A stretch of 34,925 nt of DNA from Rhodocyclales bacterium. Its GTDB lineage: Bacteria; Pseudomonadota; Gammaproteobacteria; Burkholderiales; Rhodocyclaceae. The notes below the pieces were generated by a model, which saw only the letters and a program-made list of their open reading frames with translations, did not search any database and had not been told where the DNA came from. The number at the start of each line of letters is the position of its first letter. Position 1 is the stretch's first letter. Positions 8,744-17,059 of this stretch are shown here, piece after piece. Position numbers and translations under genes: made by a program. The DNA is taken from assembly GCA_016215645.1 (NCBI GenBank), contig JACRIX010000050.1, positions 1-34,925 of the forward strand, given 5' to 3'.

Positions 8744-9516
8744 ATTTCGAGAACATCATCGTCGAGCCCCGGGGCAACGTCGGTCTCATCACCCTGAACC
8801 GGCCCAAGGCCATGAACGCGCTCAACGATCGGCTGATCGACGAACTCGGCGCCGCCCTGGACGGCTTTGAAGCCGACGAAGCGATCGGTTGCATCGTCAT
8901 CACCGGCTCAGAGAAGGCCTTCGCGGCGGGTGCCGACATCGGCGCGATGTCGAGCTGGAACTTCATGGACGTTTACAAGGCCAACTACATCAGCCGCAAC
9001 TGGGACCGCGTTGCCCGCTGCCGCAAGCCGATGATCGCCGCGGTGGCCGGCTTCGCACTGGGCGGTGGCTGCGAACTGGCGATGATGTGCGACATGATCT
9101 TCGCTGCCGACACGGCGAAGTTCGGCCAGCCGGAGATCAAACTCGGTGTGCTGCCCGGCGCCGGCGGCACACAGCGCCTGCCACGCGCCATCGGCAAGGC
9201 CAAGGCGATGGACATGTGCCTGACATCGCGGTTCATGGATGCGGCCGAAGCCGAGCGCTCAGGCCTGGTGGCGCGGGTCATTCCTGCCGACAAGCTGGTG
9301 GAAGAGACCCTCGCGGCGGCCGCAACCATCGCCGGATATTCACTGCCGGTGGTGATGATGATCAAGGAATCGGTCAATCGGGCCTACGAATCGGCCTTGC
9401 AGGAGGGCCTGCTGTTCGAGCGCCGGACCTTCCATTCCGCGTTTGCGCTTGACGACCAAAAGGAAGGCATGGCCGCCTTTGTCGAAAAGCGGAAGCCCGT
9501 GTTCCGCGACCGCTAA
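8740..9516 (+). CDS. Enoyl-CoA hydratase/isomerase family protein
   Basis: A crotonase-fold enzyme of 258 residues that probably hydrates trans-2-enoyl-CoA to 3-hydroxyacyl-CoA. Both catalytic glutamates of mitochondrial enoyl-CoA hydratase are present with the same 20-residue spacing: Glu112 in [11 protein letters not shown] and Glu132 in FGQPEIKLG, followed by [14 protein letters not shown]. The oxyanion-hole loop [10 protein letters not shown] (62-70) is also intact. This argues for a true hydratase such as PaaF or a short-chain hydratase rather than a diverged isomerase. The GTG start overlaps the lptA stop by four bases (GTGA), so translation is probably coupled to the LPS operon, an unusual position. 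A hairpin follows the stop, so this looks like the last gene of the operon. Confidence 0.93.
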   Translation: MNFENIIVEPRGNVGLITLNRPKAMNALNDRLIDELGAALDGFEADEAIGCIVITGSEKAFAAGADIGAMSSWNFMDVYKANYISRNWDRVARCRKPMIAAVAGFALGGGCELAMMCDMIFAADTAKFGQPEIKLGVLPGAGGTQRLPRAIGKAKAMDMCLTSRFMDAAEAERSGLVARVIPADKLVEETLAAAATIAGYSLPVVMMIKESVNRAYESALQEGLLFERRTFHSAFALDDQKEGMAAFVEKRKPVFRDR

Positions 9517-9534
9517 AGCCCTGCCGCATCGCAC

Positions 9535-9562
9535 CAAACAAGGCCCTTCTGGGCCTTGTTTG
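9535..9562 (+). terminator. Hairpin terminator after the enoyl-CoA hydratase gene
   Basis: A perfect 12-base-pair stem (9535-9546 with 9551-9562) with a TTCT loop begins 18 bases after the stop. The right arm ends in TTGTTTG and is followed by a short T-containing stretch rather than a long T run, so termination efficiency is uncertain. It separates the LPS operon from the phasin promoter. Confidence 0.75.
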
Positions 9563-9611
9563 CGTTTACTAACTATTTGTTTAATTGCAACTTATTGCCC
9601 GACAAAAAATA

Positions 9612-9627
9612 TTTGTTGCGTTGCACC
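9612..9627. promoter_or_regulatory. GTTGC-type repeat upstream of the phasin promoter (possible PhaR site)
   Basis: TTTGTTGCGTTGCACC lies just upstream of the -35 box. It resembles, in inverted orientation, the site at 9674-9689 (11 of 16 positions agree). A further GCAAC occurs at 9587-9591. TGC-rich operators of the repressor PhaR are known upstream of phasin genes; the link here is inference. Confidence 0.4.
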
Positions 9628-9636
9628 AAAAAAGTC

Positions 9637-9664
9637 TTGACATGGTGTTCGCACTGCCTATAAT
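9637..9664 (+). promoter_or_regulatory. Sigma-70 promoter of the phasin gene
   Basis: TTGACA (9637-9642) and TATAAT (9659-9664) are both perfect consensus hexamers with a 16-base spacer. The predicted start is near 9671, giving an 85-base leader. Such a strong promoter fits the high abundance of phasins and suggests that regulation is by repression. Confidence 0.88.
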
Positions 9665-9673
9665 GGGAACCAT

Positions 9674-9689
9674 GATGCACTGCAACATC
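9674..9689. promoter_or_regulatory. GTTGC-type repeat at the phasin transcription start (possible PhaR site)
   Basis: GATGCACTGCAACATC begins about three bases after the predicted start site. Its reverse complement GATGTTGCAGTGCATC resembles the element at 9612-9627. A repressor bound to both sites would bracket the promoter. Confidence 0.4.
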
Positions 9690-9755
9690 GCTCCGGAAGA
9701 CCGGGGGCGGTCAAGAAAAAACCTTTTGAATCCAGTCCAATCTTAGGAGAACACC

Positions 9756-10319
9756 ATGAACGTAGCCGCCGAACAATTCGCCAGCGCCAACAAAGCCAAC
9801 GTCGAGACCCTGCTGACCATCGCCAACACGGCCTTCGCCAGCGCCGAGCGCCTTGCCGCCCTGAACCTGAACACCGCCCGCGCCGTGCTGGAAGACAGCG
9901 TTGCCAACGCCAAGGCCCTGCTCGCCGTCAAGGACGTGCAGCAACTGGTCGCCATGCAAGCCACCCTGGCCCAACCCGCCGTCGAGAAGGCCGTTGCCTA
10001 CTCCCGTAGCGTGTATGAAATCGCCACCCAGACCCAGGAAGAGCTGTCGAAGGTCGTTGAGAGCCAGTTCTCGGAAATGAACAAGAACGTCGCTACCGCC
10101 CTCGACAAAGCCGCCAAGAACGCCCCGGCTGGTTCCGATGTCGCCGTGGCCGCCGTCAAGCAAGCCATCGCCGCCGCCAACTCGGCCTACGACAGCATGA
10201 CCAAGGCTGCCAAGCAAGTCGCTGAAATCGCCGAAGCCAACGTGGCTGCCGCGACCTCCGCCACCGTCAAGGCTGTCGGTACCGGCGCCGCCGCTCCGAA
10301 GGCCAAGAAGGCCGCCTAA
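9756..10319 (+). CDS. phaP: Phasin family protein (PHA granule-associated)
   Basis: A 187-residue, Ala-rich, all-helical protein of the PhaP family that coats polyhydroxyalkanoate granules and controls their size and number. It has no signal peptide or membrane segment. Residues 1-115 carry the family pattern (EQFASANKANVETLLTIANT, then AERLAALNLNTARAVLEDS), and the Lys/Ala-rich tail APKAKKAA is typical. AGGAGA lies five bases before the ATG. It is monocistronic, with its own strong promoter and a strong terminator. Codon use is strongly biased and even, in line with high expression. The symbol is family-level: these genomes often have several phasin paralogs and I cannot say which one this is. 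Confidence 0.93.
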   Translation: MNVAAEQFASANKANVETLLTIANTAFASAERLAALNLNTARAVLEDSVANAKALLAVKDVQQLVAMQATLAQPAVEKAVAYSRSVYEIATQTQEELSKVVESQFSEMNKNVATALDKAAKNAPAGSDVAVAAVKQAIAAANSAYDSMTKAAKQVAEIAEANVAAATSATVKAVGTGAAAPKAKKAA

Positions 10320-10367
10320 GCAACACTGTAACGTCTCCTCCTCCGGCCCCGCAATGGGGCTGGTTTC

Positions 10368-10400
10368 AAGCCCGATGCCACAAGCATCGGGCTTTTTTTA
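10368..10400 (+). terminator. Rho-independent terminator after the phasin gene
   Basis: An 11-base-pair perfect stem (10368-10378 with 10384-10394) has a five-base CACAA loop and runs into a long T tract. A second perfect inverted repeat, nine-base arms around GAC (10402-10422), and a small ATCCCG/CGGGAT hairpin (10426-10441) follow before the convergent aminotransferase gene. Confidence 0.93.
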
Positions 10401-10480
10401 TGTCCGGCCCGACGGGCCGGACGGTATCCCGGTTGCGGGATCGGTTGCAAATAGCTGACGCTAGCGGAACGACCGGACGG

Positions 10481-11641
10481 TCAGATCTTCCGCAGCCGCT
10501 CGCCCGCTGCCGCCAGCGTGCTCTCGGTCTTGGCGAAGCAGAAACGGATCACCCGCTGGTCGGTGCGATCCGGATTGAAGACCGATACCGGAATCGCCGC
10601 CACACCGAATTCCTTCGTCAGGCGCTGGACGAAGCGGGTATCCGGCTCGTCGCTGATCGCGGCATAGGTCGCCAGCTGGAAATAGGTACCGGCACAGGGC
10701 AATAGCGCGAACTTTGACCCCTCCAGTTGCTGGCGAAAGAAATCACGCTTGATCTGGTAGAAGGCCGCGAGATTGTCGGCGAATTCCGGCTTGGCGCGCA
10801 TGAAGTCGGCCAGGGCCAACTGCGACGGATGGTGCACCGTAAAAACGATGAACTGGTGGGCCTTGCGAAATTCGTTGGTAAGGGCCCGCGGCGCCAGGCA
10901 GTAGGCGATTTTCCAGCCTGTCACATGGTAGGTCTTGCCAAAGCTGGAAATCACGAAGCTGCGCTCGCGCAGGCCAGGATAGCGCGTCACACTTTCGTGG
11001 CGACACCCCGATTCCTGGTCGAACACCACGTGCTCATAGACCTCGTCGCTGACGACGACGATCTTGCTGTCGCGAACGAGCGTCTCCAGCATCGCCATGT
11101 CTTCTGCCGACCAAACCGCACCGCTCGGGTTGTGCGGCGAGTTGATGATGATCATGCGCGTGCGCGGCGTGATCAGTGCGCGCACTTCCTCCCAGTCCGG
11201 CTTGAACTCGGGAAAGCGCAGATGCGCATACACCGCATGACCGCCGTTGAGCTCGATGCCCGGAACATACGAGTCATACACCGGTGCGAAGACAATGACT
11301 TCGTCGCCGGGCCGCACGCAGCAGGCAATCGCGGTGTAGATCGCCTGCGTCGCGCCGGCAGTGACGGTGATTTCGCTTTCCGGATCGTAGGCGGCAAGGT
11401 AGAGCCGCTGCACCTTCTCCGCAATGGCGTCACGCAGCGGCACCACCCCGGCCATCGGCGGATACTGGTTGGCGCCGGCCGCCATGTGGTGGCTGACGCG
11501 CTCCAGCAACAAGGGCGAAGGTGAAAAATCAGGGAAACCCTGCGACAGGTTGATCGCGCCATGTTCCGCGGCCAGCCGCGACATGACGGTAAAGATCGTG
11601 GTGCCGACGTTGGGCAACCGGGAGGCGGGGAAAAAAGCCAT
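10481..11641 (-). CDS. PLP-dependent aminotransferase, methionine aminotransferase type
   Basis: A class I fold-type I aminotransferase of 386 residues. The Schiff-base lysine is Lys236 in SSFGKTYHVTGWKIAY. Asn171 in the NSPHNPSG motif, Asp199 and Tyr202 in VVVSDEVYEHV, and Arg366 near the C-terminus complete the cofactor and carboxylate sites. The N-terminal part (TIFTVMSRLAAEHGAINLSQGFPDF) is characteristic of the YbdL/kynurenine aminotransferase group, which favours methionine and aromatic amino acids. The ATG at 11641 is chosen since it gives the normal family N-terminus; reading further upstream would run through the FKBP gene in another frame. The FKBP stop is 35 bases upstream, so the two probably share a transcript. 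No strong ribosome site is visible. Confidence 0.91.
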   Translation of the reverse strand: MAFFPASRLPNVGTTIFTVMSRLAAEHGAINLSQGFPDFSPSPLLLERVSHHMAAGANQYPPMAGVVPLRDAIAEKVQRLYLAAYDPESEITVTAGATQAIYTAIACCVRPGDEVIVFAPVYDSYVPGIELNGGHAVYAHLRFPEFKPDWEEVRALITPRTRMIIINSPHNPSGAVWSAEDMAMLETLVRDSKIVVVSDEVYEHVVFDQESGCRHESVTRYPGLRERSFVISSFGKTYHVTGWKIAYCLAPRALTNEFRKAHQFIVFTVHHPSQLALADFMRAKPEFADNLAAFYQIKRDFFRQQLEGSKFALLPCAGTYFQLATYAAISDEPDTRFVQRLTKEFGVAAIPVSVFNPDRTDQRVIRFCFAKTESTLAAAGERLRKI

Positions 11642-11676
11642 GCGCTGGCGGGAGCCTGGCGGCCCCCATCCGAAAA

Positions 11677-12021
11677 TCAATCCAGCCCGAGCAGTTCGAC
11701 TTCGAACACCAGTGTTGCGTTGGGCGGGATCACGCCACCGGCGCCGCGGGCGCCATAGCCGAGCTCGGAGGGAATGGTCAGCTTGCGCGTGCCGCCGATC
11801 TTCATGCCCTGCACGCCCTCGTCCCAACCAGCGATGACATGGCGTGCCCCCAGGGCGAAGGCAAACGGATCATTGCGATCCTTGCTCGAGTCGAACTTGC
11901 GGCCATCGGTGAGCCAACCCGTGTAGTGCACGGTGACGTGCTGTCCGGCCGCCGCTTCGGCGCCGTCGCCGACAACCAGGTCCTCGATGATCAGCCCGCT
12001 GGCCGTGGTGACTTGACTCAT
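11677..12021 (-). CDS. FKBP-type peptidyl-prolyl cis-trans isomerase
   Basis: A single-domain FKBP of 114 residues without a signal peptide, hence a cytoplasmic proline isomerase. Family features are [18 protein letters not shown], the substrate-pocket residues in [23 protein letters not shown], and [29 protein letters not shown] at the C-terminus. It is close to the small MIP-like and human FKBP12-like bacterial proteins. AGGGAG lies about 8 bases upstream of the ATG. The downstream gene on the same strand is the aminotransferase; a 36-base gap separates it from the stop of the GGDEF-EAL gene. Confidence 0.94.
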   Translation of the reverse strand: MSQVTTASGLIIEDLVVGDGAEAAAGQHVTVHYTGWLTDGRKFDSSKDRNDPFAFALGARHVIAGWDEGVQGMKIGGTRKLTIPSELGYGARGAGGVIPPNATLVFEVELLGLD

Positions 12022-12057
12022 TGTCCTGCTCCCTTGCGTGGTTGGGGAAAGACGGAA

Positions 12058-14640
12058 TTATGCCTGAGCGCCATTCGGGAACCGTGGACGGAAAATCTCT
12101 TCTACGCCCAATGCCGGCAGGGGCGGCGAGAACAGGTTTCCCTGAAATTGTTCGCAGCCCAGCTTGATCAGCGAACCGAGTTGCGCGCGGGTTTCAACGC
12201 CCTCGGCGAGAATGTCCAGGCCCAGGCTGAGCGCCAGACCGACGATGGCGTTGACGATCGCGGCGTCGTCACTGTCCGTCGTCAGGTCGCGGATGAAGCT
12301 CTGATCGATCTTGAGCTTGTGCACCGGAAAGCGCTTGAGGTAGCTTAGGCTGGAATAGCCGGTGCCGAAATCGTCGATCGACAGGCGCACGCCCATGGCA
12401 GCGATCTCTTCCAGGCGCGCGCGGGTCTCTTCGATGTCGTGCATCAGCGTGGACTCGGTGATCTCCAGTTCGAGCAGGCGCGCCGGTTGTCCCGTGTCGG
12501 CAAGGATGCGGCGCAGAGTGGTCACCAGATCCTTCTCGCGAAACTGGCGCGGCGAAAGATTCACGGACACCGGCAGCAAGGGCCTCCCCTGCTGCTGCCA
12601 CAGGCGGTTCTGGCGCAGGGCCGCGGCCAGCACCCACTCGCCGACTGGCACGATCAGCCCGGTCTCCTCGGCGATGGGGATGAATTCGGCCGGCTGGATC
12701 AGTCCGTGGTCCGGATCATTCCAGCGCACCAGCGCCTCGACGCCGCAGACCACGCGCCGTGGCCAGTGGATCAGAGGTTGGTAGTGCAGCAGCAGCTGGC
12801 CGGCCTCGATGGCGTGACGCAGCTTGTTTTCCAGGGTGAAGAAATGTGTCGCCTGCTCGTTCATCTTGCGCGCGAAGAACTGGAAATTGTTCCGCCCCGC
12901 CGCCTTGGCGTGGTACATCGCGGTATCGGCATTCTTCATCAGCGCGAAGGCCTCGACGGCGTCGTCGGGAAACACGCTGATGCCGATCGAGGGCGTGGCG
13001 CGCAACTGGTGGCCGCCGATGCTGGCCTCGGCGGCCAGTGCGCCGATGATCTTCTCCGCCACCTGTACCACGTCGTCGGGCGATCCGGCTTCCTCCAGCA
13101 CGATAACGAATTCGTCGCCGCCCAGGCGCGAGACGGTATCGACCGCGCGCACCACGCCGGTCAGGCGCGCCGCGACGTACTTCAGCAACTCATCGCCGAC
13201 GGCATGGCCAAGGCTGTCGTTGACGCTCTTGAAACGATCCAGGTCGAGGAACATCACGGCCACCCGATGCCGGCTGCGCTGCGCCTTGGCCAGGGCCTGC
13301 TGCAGGCGGTCGTGCAACAGTGCGCGGTTGGGCAGGCCGGTCAGGCTGTCGTGGTGGGCGACATGCCAGATGCGCTGCTCCGCCTGCATGCGTTCGAAGA
13401 CTTCTTCCTGCAACTGTGAGTTCGCACTGGCGAGTTCCGCCGTGCGCTCGACCACGCGCTGTTCGAGTTCCTCGTGCGCGCGCAGCAGGGCTTCTTCGGC
13501 CTGGTGGCGTTCAGTAACGTCCTCGAAGATCCAGGTCAGGTCCACGCTCTCGGTCTGACCGGCCACGCGCCGCCCGGTGGCGCGTACCCAGAAGGCGTGT
13601 CCGTCGCGATGGCGTACGCGCAATTCGCCGACGTAGGTGCCGCCCCCGGTAACCACCGGCAGCAGCTCGGCACCATGCCGCTGGTAGTCATCCTCATTGA
13701 GGTAGAAAACGCGCGTCGAGCGCCCCGACAATTCCTCGGGGGCATAGCCGAAAATTTCCGCCAAACGGCGGTTGCAACGCTGCACCATGCGGTCGCGCGC
13801 GAACAGGATGCCCACTGCGGCATTGTCGAAAATGATCTGCTGCTCGTCGTAGGCCTGGTGGGCGCGCTCCTCGGCCTCGCGCGTCGCGGTGAAATCCTCG
13901 GTCAGCCAGACCGACCCGGAATGCGGATTGGCTTTGTCGAACACGTTGCCGCTGACGCGCAGCCAGCTCAGCTTGCCGTCGCGGCGGCGGTGCTGCTGCT
14001 CGCGACGATGCACCTTGCCGGCGGCGAACTCGCCATAGACCTGCTCGCCGATGCGTTCGAACTCCTCGTCGCTGGCGAACAAGCGCCGCGCCGACTGTCC
14101 CACCAGGGACCCCGGCGCCAGATCGAACAGCTCCTCGAAGCGCCGGTTGCAGCGCACGAAAACGCGATTGCGCACCACGGCGATGCCGATCGACGCCGTG
14201 TCGAGAATGGCCGACAGTTCGAGCGTGGTCCGCTCCAGCCGCTCCAGCATCAGGTGGTCATCGGTCATGTCCTCGATGATCCACAGTGTGCCATCGCGCG
14301 GCCGCTCGGGGTCCACCGCCTTGGCCGACACACGGCACCAGAACATGCTGCCGTCGCGGCGCCTGAGCTGAGTATCGGCGCGAAAAGACTTGCCCTCCGA
14401 GAGCACCGGGCCCGCCTCGCGACCGAGCACGGAATACGCTTCCTGATCCTGGTAGAGGATCAGCGCCGACTGCCCGAGGAATTCCGCCAGCGTGTAGCCG
14501 AACATCTCGGCACACAGGCGGTTGGCCTGCATCAGCTTGCGATTATGGGTAAACAGGATGCCGACGGTCGCGTTCTCGAAGATCGCGTTGAGTTCCAGGG
14601 ATGCCTGTTTCGGCACCGGGATCATCGGTGCGCCGCTCAT
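12058..14640 (-). CDS. PAS-PAS-PAS-GGDEF-EAL cyclic di-GMP enzyme
   Basis: An 860-residue protein without predicted membrane helices. Three PAS domains lie at about 13-122, 137-252 and 267-377, each opening with a similar segment ([36 protein letters not shown]), which suggests internal duplication. A coiled coil (380-422) leads to a GGDEF domain (427-587) with intact GGDEF (507-511) and an RAVD inhibitory site five residues before it. The EAL domain (602-850) keeps [39 protein letters not shown] and LAEGVET. Both the diguanylate cyclase and phosphodiesterase halves therefore look active. The ATG overlaps the stop of the upstream dehydrogenase by four bases (ATGA), which both fixes the start and implies coupled translation with metabolic genes. 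Confidence 0.93.
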   Translation of the reverse strand: MSGAPMIPVPKQASLELNAIFENATVGILFTHNRKLMQANRLCAEMFGYTLAEFLGQSALILYQDQEAYSVLGREAGPVLSEGKSFRADTQLRRRDGSMFWCRVSAKAVDPERPRDGTLWIIEDMTDDHLMLERLERTTLELSAILDTASIGIAVVRNRVFVRCNRRFEELFDLAPGSLVGQSARRLFASDEEFERIGEQVYGEFAAGKVHRREQQHRRRDGKLSWLRVSGNVFDKANPHSGSVWLTEDFTATREAEERAHQAYDEQQIIFDNAAVGILFARDRMVQRCNRRLAEIFGYAPEELSGRSTRVFYLNEDDYQRHGAELLPVVTGGGTYVGELRVRHRDGHAFWVRATGRRVAGQTESVDLTWIFEDVTERHQAEEALLRAHEELEQRVVERTAELASANSQLQEEVFERMQAEQRIWHVAHHDSLTGLPNRALLHDRLQQALAKAQRSRHRVAVMFLDLDRFKSVNDSLGHAVGDELLKYVAARLTGVVRAVDTVSRLGGDEFVIVLEEAGSPDDVVQVAEKIIGALAAEASIGGHQLRATPSIGISVFPDDAVEAFALMKNADTAMYHAKAAGRNNFQFFARKMNEQATHFFTLENKLRHAIEAGQLLLHYQPLIHWPRRVVCGVEALVRWNDPDHGLIQPAEFIPIAEETGLIVPVGEWVLAAALRQNRLWQQQGRPLLPVSVNLSPRQFREKDLVTTLRRILADTGQPARLLELEITESTLMHDIEETRARLEEIAAMGVRLSIDDFGTGYSSLSYLKRFPVHKLKIDQSFIRDLTTDSDDAAIVNAIVGLALSLGLDILAEGVETRAQLGSLIKLGCEQFQGNLFSPPLPALGVEEIFRPRFPNGAQA

Positions 14641-15509
14641 CGCGCGGATTCTGGCCGGACCGTCTCCAGTACACGCAGCAGGGACGACGTGTCCTGCGTT
14701 CCCAGGCCCCGCGCCATCAGCGCATTGAGCTGTTGCCAAACGGTTGCCGACACCGGCAGCGGCGCACCGATGCGGGTCGCCTCGTCCGTCAATAACGCGT
14801 AGTCCTTGTGGTGGAGGCGCGCTTCCACCCCGGCGGCGAAGTCACGCGTCGCCATGCGCGCGCCGAAGACCTCCAGCGCGCGCGAACCGGCCGAACCCCC
14901 GAGCATGGCCTCGCGCACCAGCGTGAAGTCGACGCCGGCGGCGGCGGCCAGCGCGGCCGCCTCGGCGCAGGCCTCGATCAGGTTGACCAGGATCATCTGG
15001 TTGCAGGCCTTGGCCACCTGGCCGGCACCGGCCTCGCCGATGCGTACCGCGCTCTTGCCCAGCGCCGAGAAGATCGGCGCCAGGCGCGGTGCGAGTTCCT
15101 CCCGGCCGCCCCACATGATCGCCAGCGTGGCATTCCGCGCGCCGACACCACCGCCCGACACCGGTGCATCGACGAAATCGACGCCGCATTCGGCATGGGC
15201 CACCGCAATGGTCTTGGCCACGCCCGGCGCGATGGTGGAAAAATCGAGATGGATCGCGCCCCGCGCCAGGGCCGGCCGCAGGGCATCGGCCAGCCCGGCG
15301 ACATCGGCGTTGGCGGTCACGTTGGTGCAGACGATTTCGCTCCCGCTCGCCACCTCCGCCACCGCAGCGCAACGCAGCGCGCCCAGCGCCACGGCAAAGT
15401 CGGCGCTGGCGGCACGGCGACTCCAGACGCGCAGCTCGTGACCTGCCTTCAGCAGGTGCTCGACCATGGGTTGGCCCATGGTGCCGAAGCCGATGAAGCC
15501 CAGGCGCAC
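14637..15509 (-). CDS. Beta-hydroxyacid dehydrogenase family protein (second of tandem pair)
   Basis: A 290-residue NAD(P)-dependent dehydrogenase of the 3-hydroxyisobutyrate/tartronate semialdehyde reductase family. The Rossmann motif is [12 protein letters not shown] (residues 4-15). Substrate motif [22 protein letters not shown], the catalytic lysine in [12 protein letters not shown], and the HHKDYALL signature are all intact. The start is a GTG at 15509 with GGAG eight bases upstream, inside the preceding gene; the gap between the two genes is five bases. It is clearly paralogous to that neighbour but diverged enough to suggest a different substrate. The true substrate cannot be read from sequence. 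Confidence 0.9.
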   Translation of the reverse strand: MRLGFIGFGTMGQPMVEHLLKAGHELRVWSRRAASADFAVALGALRCAAVAEVASGSEIVCTNVTANADVAGLADALRPALARGAIHLDFSTIAPGVAKTIAVAHAECGVDFVDAPVSGGGVGARNATLAIMWGGREELAPRLAPIFSALGKSAVRIGEAGAGQVAKACNQMILVNLIEACAEAAALAAAAGVDFTLVREAMLGGSAGSRALEVFGARMATRDFAAGVEARLHHKDYALLTDEATRIGAPLPVSATVWQQLNALMARGLGTQDTSSLLRVLETVRPESAR

Positions 15510-15514
15510 GGCAG

Positions 15515-16390
15515 CTACTCCGGCGTACTCATTTTCTCCAGCAACTGCAGGGCGGTGATCGAGTCGTTCTCGCCCATGCCGCTGCCGACGATGGCATTGA
15601 AGACCTGCGCCGTGGCGGCTGCCGAAGGCAACATGAGGCCCATGCGATGCGCCTCTTCCATGACGATGCGCAAATCCTTCTGATGCATCCAGGCCTTGAA
15701 GCCGGGCTTGAAGTTGCGGTCGAGCATGCGCTGGCCGTGGTTCTCCAGCACCTTTGAATAAGCGAAGCCGCCGAGCAGGGCTTCCCTCACCTTGGCCGCG
15801 TCGACCCCGCTCTTCGCCGCGAAATTGAAGGCCTCGGCCACCGCCATCACGCCGACGCCGGTGAGGATCTGGTTGCAGGCCTTGGCCACCTGGCCGGCGC
15901 CCGAGCCGCCGATCAGCGTCACCGACTTGCCCATCTTCTCCAGCAGCGGCTTGACCTTCTCGAAGACCTCCGGCTTGCCGCCGACCATGATGGTCAGCGC
16001 GGCGTTGATGGCACCCGTCTCGCCGCCCGACACCGGCGCGTCGACGAACTCGATGCCCTTCTCGCCCAGGCGGCTCCCAATGCTGCGGGCGGCGTTCGGA
16101 TTGATGGTCGACATGTCGACCACGATCAGCCCCGGCTTGCCACCGGCCGCCAGACCGTCGGCGCCGAGGCAGACGTTTTCGACGTCCGGCGCGTCGGCGA
16201 CCATGGTGATCACGACGTCCGCATTCGCCGCCACCTGGGCCGGGGCCGCGTAGGTCTTGGCATTGACGCCCGCAAACGGCGCCAGCGACTCGGGGCGCCG
16301 CGCCCACAGATGCAGGGCGTGCCCGGCCTTTTCCAGGTGCAGGGCCATGGGGCGGCCCATCAGGCCGAGGCCGATGAATCCGACGTTCAT
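15515..16390 (-). CDS. Beta-hydroxyacid dehydrogenase, tartronate semialdehyde reductase-like (first of tandem pair)
   Basis: A 291-residue dehydrogenase with NADP(H)/NAD(H) motif VGFIGLGLMGRPMA at the N-terminus, VDMSTINP, the substrate loop DAPVSGGETGAINAALTIMVGG, the catalytic lysine in [12 protein letters not shown], and the HQKDLRIVMEEA signature. The pattern is closest to GarR/GlxR (2-hydroxy-3-oxopropionate reductase), though 3-hydroxyisobutyrate dehydrogenase and succinate semialdehyde reductases of this family look similar. The ATG overlaps the stop of the DUF4202 gene by four bases. No glyoxylate carboligase or glycerate kinase lies nearby, so the pathway is not confirmed. Confidence 0.9.
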   Translation of the reverse strand: MNVGFIGLGLMGRPMALHLEKAGHALHLWARRPESLAPFAGVNAKTYAAPAQVAANADVVITMVADAPDVENVCLGADGLAAGGKPGLIVVDMSTINPNAARSIGSRLGEKGIEFVDAPVSGGETGAINAALTIMVGGKPEVFEKVKPLLEKMGKSVTLIGGSGAGQVAKACNQILTGVGVMAVAEAFNFAAKSGVDAAKVREALLGGFAYSKVLENHGQRMLDRNFKPGFKAWMHQKDLRIVMEEAHRMGLMLPSAAATAQVFNAIVGSGMGENDSITALQLLEKMSTPE

Positions 16391-16995
16391 GGTTTCTTTT
16401 CCTCGGTGATGGCTTTGAGTATCAATGGCACCAGCGGCTCAGGCAGCGTGATGCCGCCGCCGGTGGCAAAGGCGTGGGCGCGCTCGGACATCTTCTTCCA
16501 GGTCTTGCGCACGATGTCCAGCCATTTTTCTTCGCTGTACTCGGCATGCTGGCCGGCGAAGCCAAGCATGTAGTGCTCGATGAAGACCAGGTCGGTGACG
16601 TCTTCCATCATCTGCGTATCCGGATTCAGCTTGAGCTGGCGCTTGCCCACGGCCATCTTCACCTTGGCTATCATTTCCTGGTCGTAGCCGGCCTGCTGCA
16701 TCAGTTCGCCGGCGGTCTCGGCGTGGAACTTGTAGAGCCCCGTGCGCCAGGCGAAGTAGCCTTCCTTGGTCATCGGATAGCTGTTGCGCGGCACGGTCCA
16801 GCGCTTGATGTGCTGGGCGCGCACCGCCAGCTGTGCCACCTCGCCGGCGTCCGGCGCGTAGCGACCGATCATCTCGGTCATGCGTTTGGCGTACAGCAGT
16901 TCCTTGGGCTGTCCTTCGTCCTGGTTGGGGTCCTGGGCATTGGCGGCATCGAACAATGCGATGGCGCGGTCGAAACAGGCCTGGTCTGCGATCAT
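16387..16995 (-). CDS. DUF4202 family protein
   Basis: A 202-residue soluble protein, predicted mostly helical, matching the DUF4202 family in FDAANAQDPNQDEGQPKELLYAKRM near the N-terminus and RAQHIKRWTVPRNSYPMTKEGYFAWR. Conserved histidines (AQHIKRW, FHAETAGEL, FIEHYM) and acidic residues are arranged somewhat like an HD-type metal site, but this is only a guess; the family function is unknown to me. The ATG at 16995 has AAGGAGA just upstream and is preferred over an ATG ten codons earlier. It heads a tightly coupled operon with two dehydrogenases and a c-di-GMP enzyme. Confidence 0.85.
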   Translation of the reverse strand: MIADQACFDRAIALFDAANAQDPNQDEGQPKELLYAKRMTEMIGRYAPDAGEVAQLAVRAQHIKRWTVPRNSYPMTKEGYFAWRTGLYKFHAETAGELMQQAGYDQEMIAKVKMAVGKRQLKLNPDTQMMEDVTDLVFIEHYMLGFAGQHAEYSEEKWLDIVRKTWKKMSERAHAFATGGGITLPEPLVPLILKAITEEKKP

Positions 16996-17059
16996 GGTTT
17001 CTCCTTGCGATTCCGGGGCGGGCAAAGGCGTAATGGTAACCGCAGGGCCGGCCCGCCGT

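Noticed and set aside
10402..10441. Two extra hairpins after the phasin terminator as a possible small RNA.
   Set aside because: No promoter is visible before them; they more likely help termination of convergent transcripts.
3012..10460. The 13-mer CAAATAGCTGACG occurs at 3012-3024 and again at 10448-10460, both intergenic.
   Set aside because: In a window of this size several 13-base matches are expected by chance, and the flanks do not match.
11642..11827. N-terminal extension of the aminotransferase by 62 residues.
   Set aside because: It overlaps the FKBP gene in another frame, is Arg-rich and does not resemble the family; the ATG at 11641 gives the normal N-terminus.
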